Origin: Orbilia blumenaviensis
Lineage: Eukaryota; Ascomycota; Orbiliomycetes; Orbiliales; Orbiliaceae
NCBI GenBank assembly: GCA_036872755.1
Contig: JAVHNS010000005.1
Coordinates: 186,001 to 250,000, forward strand
Direction: 5' to 3'
DNA: 64,000 nt
Part shown: positions 11,127-24,597 of the stretch, piece by piece
Layout: every line of letters starts with the position of its first letter
Position numbering within the stretch: position 1 is the first letter of the stretch
Translations under genes and position numbers: made by a program
The notes under the pieces: generated by a model
The model's input: the letters and a program-made list of their open reading frames with translations, nothing else
What the model was told of the DNA's origin: nothing
The model's database searches: none

Positions 11127-13191
11127 ACGGCTCGACTGGTGGCATGCCCAAAACCATCATATTTCCCTGCAGTTGAGCTAAATATTTCTTGTCCTCTTTC
11201 CCTTCTTCTATTTCCCTCCTCCTCTTTCCCTCCTCCTCTTTCCCTCCTTCTCTTTTAACCCCCCCTTTAACCTCTTTGTTTTTTCTCTCTTTGCGACTGT
11301 TGGTATTGCCTGCCTCTTTTTTAATTTTTTTCCTTATCCGATACTCCCCCGCGAAGCATGATCATTTACTTATGGATGTCATTAAGCGATATCGATGTGG
11401 GTTTATGTATATATATTAATAGCTTTTTGGTATTTGATCGAAACATGTCGACGCTGCGATGATTATTTAAGATACTGGAGCATAATATTGTCAGTCTAGT
11501 GCATGCATTGCCATACCAAAATAAAAGCATACATATGCACATGCTGATTCTTGTATTTAATTCATGTCCGCCTGGATTAGAGGCTAAACCACAATTGCAA
11601 TTGAACTTTACGTCTTGATTCGACGATGAATATTTACTATAAGCTCACAGGTCAATTGTTGACTTGTACCATAAACTAGGCCAATTTGGAAAAAAAAAAA
11701 GAGGATTATTAAAAATAGATCCCAGCCAATCCGTCTCGGTTTCCCGCAGTGTGGAACCATACCAAACTGTGCGTATCCCGGTCTTGCCGGAGGACGTTTC
11801 CGACCGTTATACATGTCCGTTACCGACTAGCTGCCGAATATTTGTGTTTCTTTGTCATGGATGTGTGTATACCTACTAGGGACGCATGCATACCGTACAA
11901 ACCAAATGTAATGTACCACCAAAACGTACGTACTACCAAAGCCGGTGTAGACGAGCGGGGGGTGGCCGCGTGCCTTACCATGCATGATGTGTGTTAGTCT
12001 AATTTATGTGGTTTACATGCATGACAAAAAACACCACAGATCAATTGCCGACTGCTTACAGAAGACCCGCGAAGAAGAAGAAAAAAAGGCAGCCCTAAGG
12101 AGCTCTAGCTCTAGGCTGGTTGATAATGATGCACTGGCGGCCTGGATAAGTCTTATGTAGAATCAATACCTTTCTAGGAGAGCGGGGGGAGTTCCGCCTC
12201 TCGCTTTTTGTTTTCCCCCTTGTTGATATAATACTATGTATGGACATACTTAACGGGCTGCGCAAAAAAAAAAAATTAGAGTTTGGGGATTGGGGATGTC
12301 TTAGGTTTTTTTTTTTTTATTATTTATATTTATGTTGTTATCGTTATTCCGTTCCCGAGACTGTTCGTGTCCCGTATATGTCACATCATGATATCACAAG
12401 ACTTGAGTTTGTAATTTAAATTCGAGTCGTCATAATCATGTCATCGGGTCGCAAAAATTTTTTCCCCTAGTTTAAGATAATTCAAAACGATCTATTTGCA
12501 AGCGAGGTTTCTAATAGAGAAAGATCTATACGGAAGAGAGAGAGAAAGAAAAAAAAGTGAAAAATTTGAGATAGAGATATGAAATTGATTGTCTATAAAA
12601 AATCTTGATTGGAAGAAGGTAAAGGGTTGTTTTTTTGGTCTATTCTAGACTGACAAGCGAAATAATATGCCAAGTAACTAGAGATATCTGCATTTTATAG
12701 CAGTGAAAAGATAATAAAAAAATAAAAAATAAAAATAATAGTCGTTAAAGAAAGTAAGAAGCAGAAGTACAGCCACAGCAAAAAAGAAGAAAAAAATCAA
12801 CTCGCTGATTCCTATAAACCGATGAAACCAAAAATTAAACCACCAACCAAAATGAAAAAGCAGTAGTAATATCCAACCAAAGAGAGGAAAACCAAGAAAC
12901 GCCGTTATAGTAGTAGTAGTAGTAATACATCGCACGTAGGGGAAAAAGGGTAGACCCGGAAGAATTGCTGCCCAGTGTGAACTGATGTGGGAACGAAGTG
13001 AAATAGGGGAGGAAAAAAGTTAAGGATTCCCGCCAATCCAGCGCGCGCTACCCTTAGGGACATCTGAACGTCTTCATTGAGAGTTGACATGAAAGTGCAT
13101 GAACCATCATATTTTCACCCGTTCTTCCGTCATGAATATATAAAAAAAAAGAACTGGAAGGAGTAGGATAGGAAAAACGATGTCGACATGT
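11127..13191. other. 2 kb convergent intergenic region
   Basis: Downstream of the methyltransferase (+) and of the small Ser-rich gene (-). Near 11200-11260 is a pyrimidine tract built from about three 14 bp units (TTTCCCTCCTCCTC), probably in the 3' UTR. There are A/T homopolymers at 11690, 12266 and 12308, and an AGT triplet repeat at 12906-12922. Open frames here are short and low-complexity; no gene is supported. Confidence 0.55.
11208..11256. repeat. Short minisatellite of pyrimidine units
   Basis: About three copies of the 14 bp unit TTTCCCTCCTCCTC followed by a degenerate copy, in the likely 3' UTR of the H3K9 methyltransferase gene. Confidence 0.8.
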
Positions 13192-13704
13192 CTACAATCG
13201 GAATGGAAGCATTGAGCGCTGTTCTAGTGTCTCCTCGAAGCCACAGAATCTAAGGGCATCAGGTCTGGGTTCCAAAACTGCCAATTCAGGGCTAAAGCTC
13301 TCCTCGGCGGCATCGACATGATGGAAACCACACAGATCGATCATAAGACCGCTGGTGCTGATGGTGGAAGATATCGATGTAGCGGTAAGCTTCCTCTGTG
13401 GGGTTGGCAGCTGCTTTCTCTTAGTGGGGGGGCTAAGGCATTTGGCGGGGAGATAGTAGGGGCTTGTGAGGCCGAGGTCATCGCAGGCATCGAGGAAGGC
13501 GCTGGAGGCAGCGGTGGATGTAGAAGTAATTGACTCGATGGAGTTGCGACGACGGTAGATGGTAGAAGAAGCGATGGAGAGATTGGAAGGGGAGGAGGCA
13601 ATCTCGGAGACGGTTGTGGAAGCATTGGAAGACTTTCTCTTCCGTAGGCGAAGGTTCTTTGGGGAGAAGGAGGCGGTGATCTGGTGGATGCTGAAGTGAA
13701 CCAT
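13192..13704 (-). CDS. Hypothetical Ser/Thr-rich small protein
   Basis: Single-exon frame of 170 aa from the ATG at 13704; an upstream in-frame ATG at 13764 would add 20 residues that look non-conserved. The product begins MVHFSIHQITASFSPKNLRL and has a basic patch (RLRKRKSS) near residue 20, then a long Ser/Thr-rich stretch. A less disordered C-terminal part contains LMIDLCGFHHVDAAEESF and ALRFCGFEETLEQ, with paired CGF motifs. Ser/Thr-rich bias with basic sites suggests a phosphorylated, largely disordered protein; no known family was recognised. It lies alone in about 6 kb of non-coding sequence, as expected for a regulated gene with long UTRs. A TATA-like TTATATATAT on the minus strand lies about 220 bp upstream. 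Coding status rests on codon-like composition and the open frame. Confidence 0.6.
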   Translation of the reverse strand: MVHFSIHQITASFSPKNLRLRKRKSSNASTTVSEIASSPSNLSIASSTIYRRRNSIESITSTSTAASSAFLDACDDLGLTSPYYLPAKCLSPPTKRKQLPTPQRKLTATSISSTISTSGLMIDLCGFHHVDAAEESFSPELAVLEPRPDALRFCGFEETLEQRSMLPFRL

Positions 13705-16700
13705 TTTTGCGGTTGTGTGTTGTGAGGTTATGTGTTGAGAATGTGGTATTTCTGTATTGGGCACGTTCGTTCCACAAGCTGAAAAGGGAATGAAACCAGC
13801 GAAGTCGAAGAAGAAGTGGAAGAAAGAATCGAAGATGCCTGCCTTGTTATGTAATGAATGGACGGAAGACCAAAGAGAGGAAGAAACCCTTTGATTTTAC
13901 TTGCTGCTTTTTGTCGTAAGATATATATAAGGGGGTGTCGAAGGACAACTGAAGGTTATAAAGATCCTTGAAGGAGGAAAGCAGGAGAGAGGACCCTAAA
14001 AGAGATCTAGGGACCGGCAAGGGACCTAATATATATCAAGGCGATGGCGTCCGGTTGTACTATGGGGGAGGGAAAAAAGGGAATATAAAATTGTAAAATA
14101 TGCACGCAAGCCGAAATATGCACGAAGGGAAAAAGAGACAGAGACCCCTTGTGCCACCCTTGGGAATTCAAGGGTTTGGTGGAACAAGATCCGGGAAAGG
14201 AATGTTCGATACCCTTTTGCCAATGCAAATGGAACGAACTATCGACGATTGAAGGGGGTGTGTGCGCGCGGCGTGTGCTTGGGTTAGATTAGATCTCGTC
14301 TAGGGCAGGAACGACGGGGTCTAATGCAGGCACCAAGAAAATGTGATCCGATGTGACAAGTTCGGTGGCTAAAAGGAACAGAAGCCGATCGCGGGAAATA
14401 AAATAGAAGAAGCTGACAGGTGGGCAATTTAGAACCTGTGAAAAGGGCGGGAATGATGCAGACACGATGCGTCGTCGCTGAGTGGTGTGATGGACTGCCT
14501 GGTCTGATGGATTGCAATTGATGCCGGGACAGCAATGCGTGCAGTGGATCGGGTCCGGTCTAGTCTGGTCTGACTTGATATGATGTGGCCGACGATGCAA
14601 TGGATTGGTTCCGCCCTGCCGTTTTTTTCCTATTGCAGAATGAAATGATATGATCCTGTCGCACTTTCTTCTTTGGGGTTCTTTCTCTTCTCTGGTGATT
14701 CTTCTCGTCAATGCTCGAAGAAAGAAAAGAAAAGTAATGAAAAAGACTAAGGGTGTGCAGAAGTCTAGTGTATATCTCAAGACGGCAAGTGAGAGGAGCT
14801 ATATGCAGGATTGTGATGGTGTTAGGCTTCCAATAAAAAAGGATGAAGTTTGAATTGAAGAAGAAGAATAAGTTTGAATGCGAGTCAACCGCAGTTTTAA
14901 AAATGAGGCTTGCCCTGAAGCCTGGAATTAGAAATAAAAGAGAATAGAAACAAAAGTAGAAATAAAAATTTAAAAAATGAGAGTGTCGATAAAAGAAAAC
15001 CTTTCAAAGGCTGTGCGAAGCAAAAATCAATGACAATGACAGTATATTTTAGAAACTAAAAGAAAGTTGTGTCACTGGTGCCTGCCAGCTTTTTTTTGAG
15101 ATTTTCAAAAAACTCGTAGACGAACGGGGTCGTGAGATTGTTGGTTCTACTGAATCAAAGGGAGAAAAAGAAGAACCGAACGAAACGGACAGGCCACTGC
15201 TTAACTACTCACGAAACTGTGGGTCGTGATCGCAATCAATTTCATCATCTTACAACAATACGTTAATACCACTAAGTAGTGCCTGACAAGTATAGTCGGT
15301 GGCGGGCCCCACAGGGTTTGAATGAAGCAGCTCTGATTCAACCTTCAAACACGATGCGTTCTACAATTGTATACAAACCCATCTTTGCTATTGCGCAGAT
15401 GCCAATATATTACTTCTTCCCGCGTCCATTTTGACAGCATGCCAATTCTGTAACCAGAAAACAGCCCCCTCCGGCCTCCTCCCTTCGCGCTTATGTATAT
15501 GTACGTACTAACTGCTTAGATACTTAGATATTAAATATGGTATAGTACCAATATACCGTACCAGGGAAAGGTCTTGATCATTTGCATTGCATAGAGTGTC
15601 AGTTAACGGCCGGCGCGGACCAACAAGCCCGTTTCTGAGCCTTTCCCCCATCGAGCTCTGCCAGAATCCCATGGGTAGTCCTGTTTTTTTTTTCTCTTCA
15701 CCCTTTTACTTGGAAACAAGACATTGCATCCTCCCTTCCAGAAGCTCTTCTTTTTTCTTCAGGTGCACCGTTGCATGGCGGGTGCATTCTGCACACACAC
15801 ATCATGCCCTGCCCTCGACTAGGCCTGTTGGGCGATGGTATGTGGGCCCATGAAACACGGGACGTTTACCTTCTGGGGCTTGCTACGGCACCCCCTTCGC
15901 ACTCAAACTTCGTTTCATCCAGCACACGCCCGTCCTTCCCCTTAACAGTAAAAAAATTGTATGTATGGCTAAGCTGGTATAGCTACTACTAAGCAAGTAC
16001 TGAGCAGGTACTTTGGGGAGAGCCGGCAACCCAAGGAACCGTAAGAGAGAGAAAGGGTAAGCCACATGTCCACAATCCAATAAAACTGACACTCGACGCC
16101 CTTCCCGTGTCGTCAACGATATACGGTACCAGCTGCTCCCCTCGCTCCTTTCGCTTGATAGCAATCCATAGGAAAAAAGAAGAAAAGAAAATAAACTTAT
16201 CGCTCCTGCCATTAAGGTTAAAAAAAAACGAACAGGCCATCTCGCCCTTTCCCCAAAGTCTTTTTGCTTTTCTAGGTGCCTCAAAAAATGGGCATGAATT
16301 GTCGAAGCGGTGGCAGTGCTTGTATCCTGATGATATCTTCAGGGTCCGTTAACCTAAAAGCTTGAGCTCTTTTAGCTTTCAACAAAGAAAAAAATAGAAG
16401 AAAAAAAGACTCTTTGTTTCGAAATGTTTAGGCTCAAGATGCTTCCCGAGTATTTTATGCGGCCAGAAGGGTCCCACTCCTGCATCGCGCTATCGGATAA
16501 GGCAGAGGAGCCGTTGGAAAGGCCTTTCTGTCTTATCTTGTTACTATATTCTGCTACCATACAGAACTTTCTAAGAGAAAACCTTTTGAGGCCCATGAAG
16601 AAAAAAATATATTTCTAAAAAAACAAAACAAAAAAAACAAAGGATATCTTGAATTGCTCGGATGCATCTACCGGATATGTAACACAGCATGAATTGCTAA

Positions 16701-17158
16701 AAATGAAGAAAATAAGGAAGGATGACGAAGAAACACGCCAGAGCTGAAAGCATTTTTTTTCTTTCGCAAAACATTTCTAGAAACATGATGCAATTGGTAT
16801 TACATAGGACTCGCCAATTGTGCCCCCATGGCCCCCCGTTCCCCATTTGTCGCTTTTGTTCGTTTATTCAGCAGAAACGCCTAGATCATGATGAATTCAA
16901 GTGGATGCAGGTGGGAGAGAGAAGGGAATCATTATCCAAAGGGAAAAAGGGCTGCAAAGGGCCAGAACAACAGAAACCGGAATCGAATCGAACTCCACAC
17001 AAACGCCGCTCCGGAAAAAGAAAGAAAAGAAAAGAAAAGAAAGGGAAAAAAAGTGATCGAAAACTAAAGTATCTACAACAAAAAAGCGCGATGCAAAAGG
17101 TAGTATGTAACACAAAAAGAATGGGAAAAAAGGATGATTATCAGGTCATGATCTGTAA
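13705..17158. other. 3.4 kb intergenic region, Ser-rich gene to CCH1 3' end
   Basis: Lies upstream of the small Ser-rich gene and downstream of CCH1. It is a mixture of A-rich and pyrimidine-rich stretches. Open frames such as 14289-14780 (-) and 16722-17219 (+) are compositionally biased, lack recognisable domains and have no convincing splice partners. Nothing further is supported. Confidence 0.5.
13918..13930 (-). promoter_or_regulatory. TATA-like element upstream of the Ser-rich gene
   Basis: The minus strand reads CTTATATATATC about 215-225 bp before the ATG at 13704, a plausible spacing for a fungal gene with a ~150-200 nt leader. It is supported only by sequence and position. Confidence 0.35.
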
Positions 17159-20100
17159 TCATCGGTCGCTACGGTCGCTGCGATCGCTATTGAAAGAAAA
17201 CCGTGGGCTGGGGTGCTGATCCCCGCTTCGTCTTCTCGCTGCCTGAGATACAGATCGCCTCATAGCAGCCCCCCACGAAGAACTCTGAAACGCGTCCAGA
17301 ACATCATGCGTCGACAGTCGAGCGTCAGCTCGTAGATGCTGCTGCTGCTGCTGCTCGCCAAAAGGTCCTTCACGAGTCCATGAACCAAAAGAATGTCTAG
17401 GTTCTCCTGGAGTAGTGAAAGGCGAGACACCAGAACCAACAGGTGAAAGTGGGACTACATGCAAACCGTCGTCAGATGATACTCGATGAGCTCCGGATCT
17501 TGGTGAGCCAGCAGTGGACGGTCGAGGCCTCCCTGTGTCGACTGAAAGGGTTGCGAGCAAATCAGGAGTAGATTCTGACTCGACATATATCTGGGGAACC
17601 GTGGAAACCCTGTCTGTGCGTATCACGGGGATGTAAGGTACAGTGGACTTCCTTCCGCTTATAGAAGAAAACTCCCTCATCGCAACTATCATACGGAAGA
17701 AATTTCTGACGATGTTCCGCTGTATATGATCCTCCACCATCTGAAGTTTCGCTCTTCGTCGAAGGAATTCCTCAAGTCTAGCGTCATGTGTTAGTCATTT
17801 TTCCTCCCGCAATTTCAGATTGTGTTAGGGGTAATATACCTGAGACTCTTGTTGTCGACAATAAGCTTGTAGTGTGCCAGGATTAGGAGAACAGTAGTAA
17901 ACGAGATACCACGCTCCTTATCAGCAGCTACAAAGCACTCCTCCACGAAGCGAGTGTAAACATGCTTCTGTCGCCGAATTTTCCAAACAGGGAGACTAGC
18001 CAGCCTCTGGTTCAATGCCTTTAGGTCGACGCCGATGCCAAGTCTATCGTTCTCCGGCCCAACCCGACAATCCTTCAAAATAGACTTGACAGTGTAATGG
18101 CCATCGTAAATGCGCATCTGGAACACCCCGTCAAGTTCTGCAAGCAGTCGAGAGAGTTTGTCGGGGGGGATGAACCCGGTCCCTCTGGGGTCGATCCGCG
18201 ACCAGGCTCGTTTGAAACGTCGGATATCCTCTCGTGACAGTTTGTTGTGGGCCCCAGATTGCTGGTAGACGTAACTGAAGCTCTCGAAAATGAGAGAGAC
18301 GAACATGCTCACAAAGATATACATACTTATAATATTCCATGAGATGAACAGAAACCTGGCGTACCCTTTGCTGCCGCAGTCCGAACTAAAAAAGTTGGAG
18401 CTCATAACGCAGTTGGGAGTTGTGACACTATAATCGTACATTATTTGATTCCAGCCCTCACTATTATCGCAGGTTTCATATCAGCATTCGATTCTATTTT
18501 CTTTCATCATTGGGGCACAACATACCCGCAACTCATCCTGAAGAGAACGACCAAGGCGTTCGGAATTGTTCTGAAGTTTTTATTCCCATCACCGTTTTCT
18601 CCAAGACGTGTGAGTCCAAAGCTCTGAACTAAAGCAATGGCATAGACCATAAATAGCACAAGCCAGGTGAGCAACAAGTTACCAATGGCCTGGAACGAAG
18701 CTGCAGCAGTTTTAAACAATTGATCGAGTTGGTTGTTACGAGGAATGAGAAGCAGTGTGTCCTAATTCGATGTTAGTATCAATTCTCCCCTACATCAACT
18801 CTCAACCTGACTTACCAAGACCAAAAACAACTTTTGAAACTGAACAAAGATTGGTGCCTTCTCAATCGCAATGATCGCAATCGTCGTCCCAAGGGTTCCA
18901 GTGACGATGAAGAGGCAAAAGATGTCCCATCGGCTCTTAATGTACTGTTCCCATGTCAAGCCAACGATGCGGACGCCGATATTCAATGCGTATATAAAAG
19001 CAAAGCACAAGAAGATGGAATCTCGGTAGGTATCCAACTTCCGGTGTGCTGGATAATATTCAATAACGAGAAGAATCAAATGGAGCAGAAGGACCGTTGT
19101 TATGAAGCCATTCCACCGTCCATGCTTGCGCACGGAACGGTTATAGCACCATGCTCTCCATCGTTCGCCCGGACTGTTACTCGGCCGCTTGGAAGGTCCT
19201 ATCTGTCGCAGCAACTTTCGTAATTCAAGCCAGGAGCGCTGCTCAGCAGTCAAAAAGGCCACACCAGTCTGTTCGGTATAATTTCGCATAAAAACAGATA
19301 CGAACAACGTCTATGTATTCGTTAGTAAATTGGCCAATAAAATTAAATATTCAGCCATCAACTTACCAAAACGAAAACGGCACCCAACAAATTGAATGCC
19401 AGAAAGAAAATGGCGTTGTACTGGGATATACCCTGGATTGGCTGCTCATCTAAATCACAAACCCGTTAGCCCTTATCGGATGCTTTAAATTAAGAGGAGC
19501 AGTGCCTTACTTAGACCAGCGATACTCATTGCCTGCCACAGCACATCTGTCCAACCTTCTTGTGACACAATCTGGAAGAGAATCAACATGGAGTCTCCGA
19601 AATTGTCGAAAGAGTACCATGGGTTCTGTGCGACCCTCGGAGCCAGTACATCCCAGTTATACGGCGTGCTCGCGTACTCAAAAATACAGTCGTTTAGCAG
19701 CGCCACGGAGTCGTCATTGCAAGTCACCATTTTACCCGCAAATAAGTTGACACCATAGATAGCAAATGGGATCAAAAGTGCCAACGAAACAAAAGCGGCG
19801 GAAATAAGTTTTCGAGCACCAAAAAGCATCGAGTTGAACGTTTCACGTGCGCTGTCACTGACGTTGAGCAGCCTTAGAGCCCTAAGTGCTTTGAAAGCGC
19901 CCACAGCTCTAGCAATCTCGCCTTGGTCTGCAAAAGAGGTCCCGACGCTTATCCATAGTGTTATCAGGACAATAGCATCAATGATACCCCAAACATTGCG
20001 AAGATAGGCGTTTGGCGTCCAATATAGCCCATCCGCAATAATCTTTATCAAAGCCTCTAGAGTGAACAAACTTGCAAAACCGATATCAGCAAAGACAAAC

Positions 20101-23100
20101 CAACTTCTAGTTGTATATCCATGCACTTCAAAGTAATTCTTTTGATAGAGCGGCGTTGTTATGCAAGCGAGGATGACCATGATGATGATTGATGTATAAA
20201 TCAAGGCTGAGAACCCTAGCCAGACCGGTATGAAAGGTGATACACCATCAAACCGATCCGACCCATGGCTAGGTCCCACAACCCGTTGACACATGCGTCG
20301 AATTGGGTTCCTGGGTCCGAAGATGAAAAGGGATACATTATACCCAGGGTGTCGTATCAAGTACTCTCGCTGAGCCCTCCGAATACGGTCGCGAGATTTC
20401 GCGAGTTCTTGTGCCATAGCTGTTGGTGCAATCTCCGACTGTTTGTTGAAGATCCTGGTGGTATGGAAGGGGTTTTCCTCTCTTGCTTTCCAGATTTTGT
20501 TAACCCATTGCCCGATTTTTGTCAAAACATCCGGGGAATGCATATCGCCATCGTCGAAACGGATAGTTCGCTGATGATGCATGCCTCCCGGATTTGTTTC
20601 GCTATCGGGTATCTGTTCTAATGGCCTGTCGTCGAGGAACTCATCGACAATGGCGTTCTTGGTCAACATCTCGACTCCTGCATGTCCGAATTCTATTGGA
20701 TCGCGCTGCTGTGCTTTACCGAACCGGAAGAGTGAAGATAACGAAAGATTTCCGGCCGGATTTCCACCGTCCTTCTTCTGTAAGAACGACTTGATTTGCC
20801 AAAGCCGCTTTTCATCCTCTGTAACATCGAAATTCTCCTGAATGACGGCAATAAACATATTCAGGATAATCAAATTGGCGAGGATGAACCAGAGGACGAA
20901 AAACATGGCCGATATCCAGCCGACGCGGAACCGATTCTCATACTGTTGAGCATCATAGAGAATAGTGGTCCAACCTTCACTCGAGAAAATCTGGTACATC
21001 CCCAAGAAGCTGTTCCAGATGTTCTTGAACGTGATCCTGATCTCATTTCCGTCGCTGTCGAATTGCGGGATGTTGCCTCTTAGGAGCTGGACCGCAAAAA
21101 TGGAGCAGAGGAAAGTTATCAGAAGCACAAATAAGAGCAAATTGACTATACCACCAACGCTTCCTAAGACGAGTAGCTGGTGATGTATCCGTTAGTAAAT
21201 GATAAGAAATTATCTGCGTGCGTAACATACCAAGAGATTGCGTGTAACGGGAACGAATAGAACAATCCGATAGAAACGCAGAATCTGGAAGAGCGTCAAC
21301 CAAGAATATGCGATGTCTTGGTTCTTGATTGGGGGGATTTCCATAACGCAGGTGATAATTGCAAGCGCAAGGTCAAAACAGTTGCGGGACTCTTTGAAGA
21401 ACCCTCTCCAATCCACAGCGAAACGTAGGATAATTTCGGCAAGTAAGAGCAAAGAGATAATGAGTTCCACCCCATTGATGATATCACGACGATTTTGGCT
21501 CATATCTGCACTGCGAGTACAGGCAACCGCGAGACCAGTAAATATAATGAGGATCCAGACAAATTCCGTCTTTTGATAGAGCTTCTTGGCTTTATTGACT
21601 CGACCCACTGGGGTAACTAGTTTGTTTTCCTCGCTTGCGCTATTCAACTATTAGAGGTTAAGGCCTTATGAAGGACATAGGTGACCGACTTACCTGTCGT
21701 CGCCTTCATCTTCCTTATTTCTGAAGGCACTCTGTTTGCTCTCTTCGCGGATAACTTGGAAAGACGATGTAATGACAGCGACCAACTACGAAAACTCGTT
21801 AGCTCAGGACGACTTCGAACGAAACCTGCTATAAACTTACCAAGTTCACCAACCAAAACGTCAAGATAATCATACTGGTGCATAGTCAGTCATCCAACCT
21901 TCAATAAGCTGATATTAGGCAACATACCCAAAGATAAAGACTATAGCCACGTCAGTACTCTGGTCATTAACAAAATAGACAGGGTAGACTCACAAAGTGC
22001 AGACCACAAGTAATCGCTATCCGCCGTCCAATACATAATGTCTGTGAACGTATTGGAACTGATGATGATAAACACCAGCTCCATGGACTGGAGTATATTA
22101 TCAAAGTTGACCGTGCCTCCATACGGATTATCCCCCTCCACACATAGAGAGTTTACCGGGCATATGTAACCTTTCGGCGAGATTTCTGCGTGCGTGCCGT
22201 CTGCAAACATGTATGGCATTTCAGACAAATTACGAGGATCGAGGTATCCGCCACAGAACTGAAATTCCTGCGTATAGTTCTCTTGTACACCAAGTGGGTC
22301 TGTAGCAATGGATTTGGGTTAATATAGATACACAAACAAGAGGGTTCAGCTGGAGATTACCTATCCAAACACAAGTGCGTCGTAGGGAGCTTTTAAAGCT
22401 TTGGACCCCGATGATAGCAAACAGTAGCCTGTATATATGTTAGATCATGCCCCTCTTTTATTAGGTATATGGGTATTTACCAGAAAAAAGATATAAGGAA
22501 GGCTACATTTACGAGCAAAGGCGCCGCCTTCTTCAAACTCCGAAGAATCACCTATTGCCAAGTTAGTAAATGTGTCAATGGGGAATGAAATCCACAGCCG
22601 GCAGCTGCTTACCCCTGTACCACTAGTGATGCCGAGTAGGCGCAAGATCCGAAGGCAACTCAACATTCGGAAAATATACAGATGATAGGTTTCTTCTAGA
22701 CCAGTAATAGCTGAAACGAAAGAAATCCAATAGGAAACAACGGCTAAAAAATCGAGTCGATTGAACGAGTGTCGAAGAAAAGCGCGCCGGGAAAGCTGGA
22801 ATCTTTGCTGATCGCGGGTATGTAAGAACCCTTGGCCAGAGTGGATATGTGCCATGGAGGGGAAAAGGGCCGCCGCCGACAGCTGCTGAACAGTCGGCAT
22901 TTTAACCTGCTGTTCACTGGGCGTGAAGATGAATCGTAATTTTGCCTCTATGTACGCTTTCCAGGTTTTGTATATGTTATTTGAAACGGCATCTGGGTTA
23001 ATGAGGAAGCCGGATACGATAATACGGGCGATCAGTTCTAGGGTGTAGAGAATAAAGATTCCAAGGAGGGCATAGTCTGAGGCAGTCGCACCCCATTTAT

Positions 23101-24597
23101 TATCGTCTGGGTGGACGAAGATGTCCTTAGCAGAGTCTAAGGTAAGCAAAACAACTTGGACGATGATAGTGAGCAGGATGAAGGGCTCAGTAATCCTACA
23201 AGTGAATACATGATTAGTGTTTGGCTAATATTTGAAGTCGATTTAGAAGTAAGGATTCCATACGGGTGGGTTAAAACATCACAAAGGAATACTCGAAGTG
23301 GGTTATCTGGAGGAAAGAGCTTCAAGCTGTTGCCCTTAAGCGGATTTATAGAAAGCTTTCTAGGAAATTCCGGCGGGGGAGGGGGTTCGTCCGATGATGG
23401 CATTGACACCTTCTCGCCACTGCCAACTGGTGACAACGGTGGTACACCAGGACGCTCGCCAGGGGAACCAGCAGGGCTAACATCGCTCCGAGTCGACTTG
23501 ACGGAGGGCCGTCTTCCAATGTCAGCATTAGGGTCATTGGACAAATTGACAACTCTCTGCGAGATATTTTGAACAGCCATTGACACACGGCGGACCGGTG
23601 AGGAGGCACCTGGAACAGCAAGAGACATTTTTCTCCCTTTGACAGATGCCTTCCTCCCAGGAGATCCTCCTCTTCTTGGGGAAGCCCGTCTGATGCCTTG
23701 TTCTGCCTGATGGAGGTCGTCCCCGAGCCGGGTGCCAGGTGACCTGGATGGCGAGCCTTTTGGATCAAACCGAACGTTGTGTGATACAGACCGCTTTCTC
23801 CCTCTAAGAGTGCCACTCTCAGACACTGGAGACCTCCCGGCCTGAGGCGACATTCCCACCGGTTGTAAATTCGCAGGGTCCGTCAGACCAGCCTCGTCAC
23901 CTTCCTCTTCCTCCGATATCGTACCAGGCGCAGGAGTTAAATAGTAGTCCCCAAAGTAGTCCTCCGGACCTCCAAACGTTGGTGAACCGAGGCCGAGCCC
24001 TACGCTAGCACGTTGCTGTTGAGAAGCTTGGGTATCGACAGGTGAAATCCCAGGTGAAATCCCCGGCGAAGACCCAGGCGGATGCGATATCGATTGTCCA
24101 GCATTCGACCGCCGCCGACTATGTCCCATCCAACCTCCCTGCGATTCTCCCGCCAGCACCTCCACCAATCCGCGTCGCATAGTGTCCATGTCCACATTCA
24201 TTCCTCCCTCATTGTCGAAAATTGTCGATTGGTTTGTCGTCCTTCCGTCATCCTCGGCAAGGCTCGTTGTAATCACTGGTATGTTCGGATGTATTACCGA
24301 TCTCCGAAACACAGGCCGTGCTTCGGCAATCGTAGGGCCTTCATCTCCTGTCGACGTTCGAGGAGCCAGCCCACCGGCACTCCTCTGGGATGAACTACTC
24401 CTCCTCTGAACTCTGCCAGCTTGGCCAGTCGGAGAGACCGAGCTACGGCTCCGGAAGAGTGATCTCGATACTACACTGCGCCTACTGGGAGAAGTTGCAG
24501 GCGAACGGCGAGTTTGTTGAGAGGTTTCCCGTGAAAGGTCCTGGAGGGGTATATCGGGTCCCTTTGGGTCGTTTGGGTTTGTTGGTCGCTCAGACAT
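17159..24597 (-). CDS. CCH1: Voltage-gated-type calcium channel alpha subunit Cch1
   Basis: Pore subunit of the fungal high-affinity Ca2+ influx system, working with Mid1 at the plasma membrane. The multi-exon gene encodes about 2,100 aa. Exon 1 (24597-23264) is a ~445-residue Ser/Pro-rich cytosolic N-terminus. Four six-helix repeats follow. The pore loops are SSNTFTDIMYW in repeat I (about 22027-22066), FSSEGWTT in II (about 20966-20990), SQEGWTDVLW in III (about 19538-19568), and SCGEGWN in IV, split by an intron between about 18528 and 18464. The selectivity residues are thus N/E/E/E, with Asn in repeat I as in other Cch1 proteins. After S6 of repeat IV comes an EF-hand-like segment (AWSRIDPRGTGFIPPDKL) and a Ser-rich tail with a Gln run, ending at 17159. 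Repeat I S6 is assembled across microexons at 21928-21940 and 21841-21874. The identity is secure, though some of the more than ten introns are only approximately placed. Confidence 0.95.

Noticed and set aside
14289..14780. 163-codon open frame on the minus strand
   Set aside because: His/Arg/Pro-rich and low-complexity, no homologous pattern, several overlapping frames in the same stretch.
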